A DNA stretch of 19,715 nucleotides from JACVRW01 sp035645115. GTDB lineage: Bacteria; Actinomycetota; Thermoleophilia; Solirubrobacterales; Thermoleophilaceae. Of this stretch, positions 7,707-13,440 are shown one piece after another (within the stretch, counting starts at the first letter, position 1; every line of letters begins with the position of its first letter). The translations under genes were made by a program, and so were the position numbers. Below the pieces are notes generated by a model. It did no database searches. It had not been told where the DNA came from and saw only the letters and a list, made by a program, of their open reading frames with translations. The stretch is from positions 1-19,715 of the forward strand of contig DASQNF010000088.1 in the NCBI GenBank assembly GCA_035645115.1. The letters run 5' to 3'.

Positions 7707-9353
7707 ATGCCGGAGCTCGTGCTGGGACCGCTGCTGCGCTACGTGGGCGAGACCCAGGCCGTGGTGTGGGCGGAGGTCGACCGGCCCTGCGAGGTGGAGC
7801 TGCTCGGCGCCCGCGAGCGCACCTTCTGCGTGTGCGGGCACCACTACGCGCTCGTCTGCGCGGAGGGGCTGGAGCCCGGGACCTGGCACGAGTACGAGCT
7901 GCTGCTCGACGGCGAGCGGGTCTGGCCGCTCGAGGGCTCCGACTACCCCGCGAGCGCGTTCAGGACGCTCCCGGGCGACGGTCCCTTCGAGGTGGTGTTC
8001 GGCTCCTGCCGCGTGGCGGCGCCGCACGAGCCGCCGTACTCCCTGCGCAAGGACGAGGACGAGCGCGGCCGCGAGATCGACGCCCTGCACACGCTCACCC
8101 GCCGGATGCGCGACGAGCCGCGCGAGCGCTGGCCGGACACCCTGCTGATGCTCGGCGACCAGGTGTACGCCGACGAGGTCTCGCCCGCCACCCGCGCGTT
8201 CCTCGAGACCCGCCGCAGCCTCGACGACGGGCCCGGCGAGCGCGTCCTCGACTACGAGGAGTACACGCGGCTCTACCACGAGAGCTGGTCCGACCCGGCG
8301 ATCCGCTGGCTGCTCTCGACGGTGCCGAGCGCGATGATCTTCGACGACCACGACGTCCACGACGACTGGAACATCTCCGCCGACTGGCTGGAGGAGATCC
8401 GCGCCACCGACTGGTGGGAAGAGCACGTGACGAGCGCGCTGATGTCGTACTGGGTCTACCAGCACCTCGGCAACCTCTCCCCGGCGAGCCAGCGCGACGA
8501 TCCGGTGCTGGCGCGCGTGCGTGAGGCCGACGACGGCGAGGCGGTGCTGCGCGACTACGTCCAGGGCGCCGACCGCGAGAGCAACGGGAGCCGCTGGAGC
8601 TACTGCCGCGACCTCGGCCGCACCCGTCTCGTGGTGATCGACTCGCGCGCCGGCCGGGTGCTCGAGGAGAGCCGCCGCGACATGATCGACGCCGCCGAGT
8701 GGGACTGGATCGTGGAGAAGGTGGAGGGCGACTACGACCACCTGCTGCTCGCCAGCTCGCTGCCCTACCTGCTCGGCCCCGGCATGCAGTACGTGGAGGC
8801 CTGGAGCGAGGCGGTGGCGGGAGGCGCCTGGGGCGGGCTCTGGGCGCGCATCGCCGAGAAGGTCCGCCAAGGGGGCGACCTCGAGCACTGGGGCGCCTTC
8901 CAGCGCTCGTTCCACAAGATGGTCGAGCTGCAGCGCTCGGTGGCGGCGGGCGAGCGGGGCCCGGCCCCCGCCTCGATCGTGACGCTCTCGGGCGACGTGC
9001 ACCACGCCTACCTGTTCGAGATCGCCTACCCGCGCGGGTCGGACGTGAAGAGCGCCGTCTGGCAGGCGGTCTGCTCGCCCTACCGCAACCCGCTGAACGG
9101 CAGGGAGCGCAGGCTGATCAGGCTCGGGATGTCGCGCGTGTTCCACGCGATCTGGCGCACGCTGGCGCTCGCCGCCGGAGTGGACGACCCCGGGATCCGC
9201 TGGCGGATGACCGGCGACGGCCCCTGGTTCAGCAACCAGGTGGCCACGCTCGCGATCGAGGGCCGCCAGATCTCGATGCGGCTCGACAAGGCCGTGCCGC
9301 TGGACGAGCACGTGGCCCGCCTCGAGTGCGTGCTGGAGCAGCGGCTGGCGTGA
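7707..9353 (+). CDS. PhoD-like metallophosphoesterase (alkaline phosphatase D family)
   Basis: This 548-aa protein has an N-terminal fibronectin-like PhoD_N region (residues 1 to about 90) followed by a PhoD catalytic domain. Metal-binding blocks are FGSCR (98-102), LGDQVYAD (149-156), DDHDVHDDWN (213-222) and SGDVHHAY (428-435), which bind Fe/Ca in characterised PhoD enzymes hydrolysing phosphate mono- and diesters. Classical PhoD is exported by Tat. This one starts directly with the N-terminal beta domain and has no signal peptide, so it is predicted to act in the cytoplasm on an unknown substrate. The ATG is fixed by the leaderless -10 six nt upstream. It is divergent from proline dehydrogenase. 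The last 120 residues (WFSNQVATLAIEGRQ) are typical of the cytoplasmic actinobacterial group as far as I recall. Confidence 0.88.
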   Translation: MPELVLGPLLRYVGETQAVVWAEVDRPCEVELLGARERTFCVCGHHYALVCAEGLEPGTWHEYELLLDGERVWPLEGSDYPASAFRTLPGDGPFEVVFGSCRVAAPHEPPYSLRKDEDERGREIDALHTLTRRMRDEPRERWPDTLLMLGDQVYADEVSPATRAFLETRRSLDDGPGERVLDYEEYTRLYHESWSDPAIRWLLSTVPSAMIFDDHDVHDDWNISADWLEEIRATDWWEEHVTSALMSYWVYQHLGNLSPASQRDDPVLARVREADDGEAVLRDYVQGADRESNGSRWSYCRDLGRTRLVVIDSRAGRVLEESRRDMIDAAEWDWIVEKVEGDYDHLLLASSLPYLLGPGMQYVEAWSEAVAGGAWGGLWARIAEKVRQGGDLEHWGAFQRSFHKMVELQRSVAAGERGPAPASIVTLSGDVHHAYLFEIAYPRGSDVKSAVWQAVCSPYRNPLNGRERRLIRLGMSRVFHAIWRTLALAAGVDDPGIRWRMTGDGPWFSNQVATLAIEGRQISMRLDKAVPLDEHVARLECVLEQRLA

Positions 9354-9381
9354 GGGGGGCGAGCTCGAGCCCGTCGCGAAC

Positions 9382-9387
9382 TACAGT
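9382..9387 (+). promoter_or_regulatory. Possible -10 element (TACAGT) for the Uma2-family gene
   Basis: TACAGT lies 12 nt before the ATG at 9400. A start site about 7 nt downstream would give a leader of roughly 6 nt. The GTG at 9391 is only 3 nt from the hexamer and would fall upstream of the transcription start, which favours the ATG. Confidence 0.45.
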
Positions 9388-9399
9388 GATGTGTGGGGC

Positions 9400-9960
9400 A
9401 TGAGCGCACCGGCCACGAAGCGGATGACGGTGGACGAGTACTACGAGATCACCGTCGAGGGCGATCGGCTGCAGCTCGTCGAGGGCGAGCTGATCGTGAA
9501 TGACCCCACTCCCCTGCACGCGCTCGCGCAGGTGAACATCCTCACCGAGCTGACGAACTGGGCGCGGGCCGAGCCGGGCCGTGGAGTCGCCTTTTCTCCG
9601 ATCGACGTGCGGGTGGACGAGCACAACCTTTTCGGTCCGGATGTGGTCTGGCTGCGCGAGACGCGCGTGCCGGCGGACCTCGCCCGCCGCCTCGACGGGC
9701 TGCCCGACCTGGCCGTCGAGGTGCGCTCGCCCGCGACGTGGCGCTACGACGTCGGCAAGAAGCGGTCGGCATACGAGCGCGCCGGCCTGCCCGAGCTCTG
9801 GCTGGTGGACACGAGCGCCGAGAGCGTCCTCGTCTTCCGTCGCTCAACGGCGGCGGCGGCGCGCTTCGACGTCGAGCTCGAGCTGTCGAAGTTGGATGCG
9901 GTCACCTCACCGCTGCTCCCAGGGTTCTCCGTCGCCGCCGAGCGGGTCTTCCGCCGCTAG
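9400..9960 (+). CDS. Uma2-family protein (PD-(D/E)XK nuclease fold)
   Basis: This 186-aa protein belongs to the Uma2 family (formerly DUF820), a restriction-endonuclease-like fold of unknown cellular role that is common in actinobacteria and cyanobacteria. Family blocks are MTVDEYYEI, LQLVEGELIV, FGPDVVWLRE (the Asp of the fold), LAVEVRSPATWRYDVGKKRS (the E-x-R/K core) and YERAGLPELWLVD. The length is normal. The start is ATG 9400 rather than GTG 9391 because of the -10 position. It lies 46 bp after the PhoD gene and just before the ThyX-like gene, with no evident functional link. Confidence 0.85.
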   Translation: MSAPATKRMTVDEYYEITVEGDRLQLVEGELIVNDPTPLHALAQVNILTELTNWARAEPGRGVAFSPIDVRVDEHNLFGPDVVWLRETRVPADLARRLDGLPDLAVEVRSPATWRYDVGKKRSAYERAGLPELWLVDTSAESVLVFRRSTAAAARFDVELELSKLDAVTSPLLPGFSVAAERVFRR

Positions 9961-9994
9961 GCGGCCTCGCCACCGTCACCGCCTGGACCGGCGC

Positions 9995-10000
9995 TATCGT
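9995..10000 (+). promoter_or_regulatory. Possible -10 element (TATCGT) for the ThyX-like gene
   Basis: TATCGT is followed by 10 nt and the GTG at 10011, predicting a leader of only about 3 nt. The GTG at 9999 overlaps the hexamer and is an unlikely start if this promoter is real. Confidence 0.45.
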
Positions 10001-10010
10001 GGCCCGGCCC

Positions 10011-11612
10011 GTGGACTACCCGGTAGAGAGCTTCAGCCCCGAAGAGCGGGCGCTCCTCAGGCCCCACTTCACGAACCTCGACAGGCCGGTGTTCGCGATC
10101 GTGAACCTGCCGGAGACGGTCAAGGGCGCGATGTTTGCTCGCTATTCGCGCTACCAGGGCACGTTGCGGCGGATGTACCTCGACGAGTTCGCCGGCGGGG
10201 CGCCGGCGCAGGCGGGCGGCGCTCCGGCCTTCGACGGCGAGGAGGGCGAGCGCGCGCGCCAGCTCTACGAGCGCATCTTCCTCGGCTACGGCGACGACTC
10301 GGTGGCGCAGCTCGGCGGCGCGCACGTGGCTTGCGAGTTCGTCTCGAACGTGATGACCAAGCTGCTCCAGCGCGGCCGGCTCGCCGCCTACCTCGAGCAG
10401 TCCACGCGCTACATCCCGTACGACGCTCCGATGGAGGGCGGGCTCGGGTACCGATACTGGCGCCACAGCTCGCTCGGACCGGAGTACGAGCAGGCGATGG
10501 ACGCCCTCTTCAGCACCTACTCGCAGGCGCTGCCGCGTGTGATTGCCTGGGCCGAGGAGCGCTTCCCGCGTGCGTCCGGGGAGCCCGAGGGCGCGCACCG
10601 CGGCTCGATCAGGGCGAAGGCGCTCGACCTGCTGCGCGGCCTGCTGCCCGCGGCCTCGCTGTCCCACATGGGGATGTTCGGCACCGGCCAGGCCTACGAG
10701 CAGCTCCTGCTGCGCCTGTACGCATCGCCGCTGCCCGAGGCGCGCGACTACGCCGACATGATCCTCGCCGAGCTGAAGGCGGTGATGCCGAGCTTCGTCG
10801 CGCGCGTGGAGCGCCCCGATCGCGGCGGCGCCTGGATCTCCTATCTCGAGGAGCGCGCGAAGGCCGCCGAGCGCTGGGTGGGGCGGCTCGGGCTCGACCG
10901 CGAGCGCGGCGAGGAGAGCGCCGGCCCGTCGGTGCGCCTGCTCTCCACACAGGGCGACGAGGCCGAGCTGTTGGCCGCGCTGGTGTTCGAGGCCGCCGGC
11001 TGCTCCGAGGGCGAGGCGCTGACGGCCGTGGAGGCGCTGGGGCCCGACGAGCGAGCCGCGATGCTCGCCGAGCTCGTGGGACAGCGCGGCAACCGCCGCC
11101 ACCGGCCCGGCCGCGGCTTCGAGGCGCTGCACTACCGCTTCGAGATCGTCTCGGACTACGGTGCGTTTCGCGATCTCCAGCGCCACCGCCTGCTCACCGC
11201 CCAGTGGCAGACGCTGGGCCCCGAGCTGGGCGCGGGTGTGCCCGAGGAGCTCGAGAGCGCCGGGGTGGCGGACTCCTACCGCGCGGGACTCGAGCGCTCG
11301 CGCGCTGAGCACGCCCGGATCGTGGCGCTCGGGCGGCCGGAGCTGGCGCCCTACGCGCTCTGCCTGGGCTACCGGATCCACTACGTGCTCGACATGAACG
11401 CGCGCGAGGCGATGCACCTGATCGAGCTGCGCTCGGGGCGCGAGGGCCATCCCGCGTACCGCGCCGTGGCGCACGCGCTGCACGCCGAGATCGCGCGCGT
11501 GCACCCCGCCGTGGCGTCCGCGATGAGCTTCGTGGACCGCGACACCGAGCCGCGCCTCGAGCGGATCCTGAGCGAGATGCGCGCGCACGCGAAGCAGGCC
11601 GCGCGCGCCTAG
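10011..11612 (+). CDS. Tandem ThyX-like protein (putative FAD-dependent thymidylate synthase)
   Basis: This 533-aa protein is about twice the length of a normal ThyX (about 220-250 aa) and appears to hold two ThyX-like halves. ThyX methylates dUMP using FAD, NADPH and methylene-tetrahydrofolate, with the signature RHRxxSxNExSxRY. The first half has RGRLAAYLEQSTRY (121-134), where the E-x-S-x-R-Y end is kept but His, Ser and Asn are replaced. The second half has RHRLLTAQWQTLGPE (391-405), where RHR is kept but the rest diverges. It ends with HLIELRSGREGHPAYR (469-484), like the ThyX C-terminal helix. I recall annotations of such long proteins as ThyX in actinobacteria, but from the residues alone thymidylate synthase activity is not certain. 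The start could also be GTG 9999. A strong hairpin follows the stop. Confidence 0.75.
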   Translation: MDYPVESFSPEERALLRPHFTNLDRPVFAIVNLPETVKGAMFARYSRYQGTLRRMYLDEFAGGAPAQAGGAPAFDGEEGERARQLYERIFLGYGDDSVAQLGGAHVACEFVSNVMTKLLQRGRLAAYLEQSTRYIPYDAPMEGGLGYRYWRHSSLGPEYEQAMDALFSTYSQALPRVIAWAEERFPRASGEPEGAHRGSIRAKALDLLRGLLPAASLSHMGMFGTGQAYEQLLLRLYASPLPEARDYADMILAELKAVMPSFVARVERPDRGGAWISYLEERAKAAERWVGRLGLDRERGEESAGPSVRLLSTQGDEAELLAALVFEAAGCSEGEALTAVEALGPDERAAMLAELVGQRGNRRHRPGRGFEALHYRFEIVSDYGAFRDLQRHRLLTAQWQTLGPELGAGVPEELESAGVADSYRAGLERSRAEHARIVALGRPELAPYALCLGYRIHYVLDMNAREAMHLIELRSGREGHPAYRAVAHALHAEIARVHPAVASAMSFVDRDTEPRLERILSEMRAHAKQAARA

Positions 11613-11641
11613 CGCCGGGACGCGCGGGGCCCGTCCCGGCG
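11613..11641 (+). terminator. Terminator hairpin after the ThyX-like gene
   Basis: CGCCGGGACG (11613-11622) pairs perfectly over 10 bp with CGTCCCGGCG (11632-11641), with a 9-nt loop. It begins immediately after the TAG. There is no U-tract. It separates the ThyX-like gene from the RTX-type gene. Confidence 0.7.
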
Positions 11642-11690
11642 GGCGCAACTTTCCGCGCCCGAAAAGGTTGGAGGGGCACCCACCACCACA

Positions 11691-11696
11691 AGGAGG
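11691..11696 (+). promoter_or_regulatory. Strong ribosome-binding site (AGGAGG) of the RTX-type gene
   Basis: AAGGAGGAT ends 8 nt before the GTG at 11705. This near-perfect anti-16S match decides the start and contrasts with the absence of such sites at the leaderless genes. No convincing TAnnnT element was found between the terminator at 11641 and this site, so the promoter is unlocated. Confidence 0.8.
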
Positions 11697-11704
11697 ATGC
11701 CCCT

Positions 11705-12580
11705 GTGAACCAGCGTATCAACAGGTTCCTGCTGGGCTTCACTGCCGTGCTCGCGCTGTCGCTGATGGTCGCGACGCTCGCTATGGCGGCCCGGATCATC
11801 GGCGACGCCGGCCCCAACGTCCTCGTCGGAACCGAGGGTCACGACCGGATCCTCGCCAAGGGCGGCAACGACGTCGTGGACGCCCTCGGCGGCCCCGACC
11901 GCGTGCGCGCCGGCGAGGGCGACGACGCCGTGAACGGCGGTCGCGGACGCGACAGCCTGCACGGCAACCGCGGCAACGACACGATCGACGGCGGCCGCGG
12001 GCGCGACCTGATCACCGGCAACGCCGGCGCCGACCGGATCGGCGGCGGAGCCGGCTGCGACCGGGTCTTCGCAGGCCCGGACGACGACACGATCGAAGGC
12101 GGGGCCGGCTTCTCGTTCAACCGCTTTCGCTGCGAGCGCCTACACGGAGGCCTCGGAGACGACACGTCGAGCGGGGGGGCCGGCCGCGACTTCATGTCGG
12201 GCGGCAAGGGCGACGACGTCCAGAGCGGCGGCGGCGGCACGGACAAGATCTTCGCCAACCCCGGCCGCGACAAATCGGACGGCGGCGACGGCCCCGACGT
12301 GCTGTGGGCGCTCGCCCGCCTGGACGTGAGCGCCATCGGCGACAGCGAGGGCGACGAGCTCAGCGGCGGCGCTGGGCGCGACCGCTTCCACGTGCGCGAC
12401 GGCGAGCTCGACCTCGTCCACTGCGGGCCCGGCCGCGACGTCGTGGTCAGCGATCAGTTCGACGTGCTCGACGCCGACTGCGAGCTGGAGCGCCAGAGCG
12501 ACATCAGGTCGCTCGACCAGGTCGAGGACGGCGAGGAGAACCAGACCGAGAACCCGTCCGAGGACCGCGACGAGGGTTAG
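11705..12580 (+). CDS. Secreted RTX-type (GGxGxD repeat) calcium-binding protein
   Basis: This 291-aa protein starts with a Sec signal peptide (about residues 1-29, hydrophobic core FLLGFTAVLALSLMVATLAMA). Residues 34-230 are tandem nonapeptides of the RTX/hemolysin type such as GGNDVVDAL, GEGDDAVNG, GRGRDSLHG and GRGRDLITG, which fold as a calcium-binding parallel beta-roll in known RTX proteins. No catalytic domain is visible, so it is a structural or surface repeat protein of unknown role. Four cysteines (118, 143, 240, 259) could form disulphides; CGPGRDVVVSD...DADCE (240-260) resembles a closing unit I recall from other actinobacterial repeat proteins. The tail (267-291) is acidic and unstructured. 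It is a single gene between two strong terminators, without type I secretion genes nearby, which fits Sec export. Confidence 0.85.
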   Translation: MNQRINRFLLGFTAVLALSLMVATLAMAARIIGDAGPNVLVGTEGHDRILAKGGNDVVDALGGPDRVRAGEGDDAVNGGRGRDSLHGNRGNDTIDGGRGRDLITGNAGADRIGGGAGCDRVFAGPDDDTIEGGAGFSFNRFRCERLHGGLGDDTSSGGAGRDFMSGGKGDDVQSGGGGTDKIFANPGRDKSDGGDGPDVLWALARLDVSAIGDSEGDELSGGAGRDRFHVRDGELDLVHCGPGRDVVVSDQFDVLDADCELERQSDIRSLDQVEDGEENQTENPSEDRDEG

Positions 12581-12603
12581 GGCGGCGACAGCTCGACGGG
12601 AAC

Positions 12604-12631
12604 GCGGGGGCCCGGGAGACCGGGCCCCCGC
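12604..12631 (+). terminator. Strong terminator hairpin after the RTX-type gene
   Basis: GCGGGGGCCCGG (12604-12615) pairs perfectly over 12 bp with CCGGGCCCCCGC (12620-12631), closed by a GAGA tetraloop (12616-12619). It lies 23 nt after the TAG and ends 10 nt before the putative -10 of the epimerase gene. It is the strongest hairpin I saw in the window. Confidence 0.85.
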
Positions 12632-12641
12632 ACGTTCTCGC

Positions 12642-12647
12642 TAGGCT
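12642..12647 (+). promoter_or_regulatory. Possible -10 element (TAGGCT) for the ribulose-phosphate epimerase gene
   Basis: TAGGCT is followed by 10 nt and the GTG at 12658, immediately downstream of the terminator hairpin. The same hexamer occurs before the RpiB-family gene at 19451. Confidence 0.5.
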
Positions 12648-12657
12648 CGCCCGCGCC

Positions 12658-13338
12658 GTGGCCTCGCCCCTGCTCCAAGGCGTGCGCGTAGCGCCCTCGA
12701 TCCTCGCGGCCGACTTCGCGCGGCTCGGCGCTCAGGTGGAGGAGGTGATGGACGCCGGCGCGCGCGTGATCCACGTGGACGTCATGGACGGGCACTTCGT
12801 CCCGCCCATCTCGATCGGCCCGGCGATCGTGGACGCCCTCGCCGAGCTCGTCCACGGCCGTGGTGGGATGCTCGACGTCCACCTGATGGTCGAGCGCCCC
12901 GAGCGTCGCATCGAGGAGTTCGCCGCGGTCGGGGCCGACACCCTGATCGTCCACTGGGAGGCCACCCCCCACGCCCACTACGCCCTCCAGGCAGTTCGCG
13001 ACGCCGACCTCGACGCCGGCCTCGCGCTCAACCCGGCCACGCCGCCTGAGGTCGTGACGGGCCTGGTGGAGATGGTGGACCACGTGCTCTGCATGACGGT
13101 GAACCCGGGGTGGGGCGGCCAGCCGTACATCGCGAGCTCCACCGCCAAGGTCGCGCGCATTCGCGAGCTGCTCGGGCCGCACGCGCCGATCGAGGTGGAC
13201 GGCGGGATCGACTCGAGCACCGTCGTGCAGGCAGCGGCCGCGGGCGCCACGCTGTTCGTGGCCGGCTCCTCGATCTTCGGAGCCGAGGATCCGGGCGCCG
13301 CCTACGCCGAGCTCGCCGCGGCGGCCGGCGCCGTCTAG
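12658..13338 (+). CDS. rpe: Ribulose-phosphate 3-epimerase
   Basis: This 226-aa TIM-barrel enzyme interconverts ribulose-5-phosphate and xylulose-5-phosphate in the pentose phosphate pathway. Family blocks are VAPSILAADFARLG (11-24), IHVDVMDGHFVPPISIGP (38-55) with metal ligand His39 and catalytic Asp41, DVHLMVERPE (73-82) with His75, MTVNPGWGGQ (146-155), and IEVDGGI (178-184) with catalytic Asp181. Length is standard. The GTG at 12658 is chosen because it precedes the first conserved beta-strand by the normal distance and follows a -10-like hexamer. The frame is open upstream through the RTX-type gene, but that extension overlaps a real gene and the terminator. The stop TAG overlaps a possible promoter for the next gene. 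Confidence 0.95.
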   Translation: MASPLLQGVRVAPSILAADFARLGAQVEEVMDAGARVIHVDVMDGHFVPPISIGPAIVDALAELVHGRGGMLDVHLMVERPERRIEEFAAVGADTLIVHWEATPHAHYALQAVRDADLDAGLALNPATPPEVVTGLVEMVDHVLCMTVNPGWGGQPYIASSTAKVARIRELLGPHAPIEVDGGIDSSTVVQAAAAGATLFVAGSSIFGAEDPGAAYAELAAAAGAV

Positions 13339-13341
13339 ACT
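13336..13341 (+). promoter_or_regulatory. Possible -10 element (TAGACT) for the LVIVD-like gene, overlapping the rpe stop
   Basis: TAGACT begins with the rpe stop codon and lies about 100 nt before the ATG at 13441, giving a leader of roughly 90 nt. There is no clear -35. It is a weak call from the hexamer alone. Confidence 0.3.
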
Positions 13342-13351
13342 GCCCCGGTCC

Positions 13352-13374
13352 GGCAACCTCGCGACGGTTGTCGG
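13352..13374 (+). other. Hairpin in the leader of the LVIVD-like gene
   Basis: CGGCAACC and GGTTGTCG can pair over 8 positions (one G-U) around a 7-nt loop just after the rpe stop. It may be an rpe terminator or part of a structured 5' leader. I recognise no riboswitch class here. Confidence 0.4.
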
Positions 13375-13427
13375 GTTCCGTGGAGCCCCGGCCGGTGCTC
13401 TGAGGTTCGGGGACAGCAGATCGGCTC

Positions 13428-13433
13428 AGGAGG
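13428..13433 (+). promoter_or_regulatory. Strong ribosome-binding site (AGGAGG) of the LVIVD-like gene
   Basis: AGGAGG ends 7 nt before the ATG at 13441 and fixes that start. It is the second of the two clear Shine-Dalgarno sites I noted in the window; both serve secreted proteins. Confidence 0.8.
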
Positions 13434-13440
13434 CCCTCAC

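Noticed and set aside
9957..11648. Long minus-strand open frame opposite the ThyX-like gene
   Set aside because: There is no recognisable domain, its composition is His/Arg/Leu-biased, and the plus strand has ThyX-like motifs.
11647..11669. Inverted AACTTTCC / GAAAAGGTT element upstream of the RTX-type gene as an operator
   Set aside because: Pairing is imperfect and short, and there is no second copy in the window to support a binding site.
11834..12400. DNA-level tandem repeats or a CRISPR array in the repeated GGCGGC/GACGAC region
   Set aside because: The repetition follows the protein nonapeptide code, unit sequences are degenerate, and there are no constant repeats with spacers.
13339..13440. 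Known riboswitch (c-di-AMP, cobalamin or SAM type)
   Set aside because: I could not match any conserved core. Only generic GC-rich hairpins are visible.
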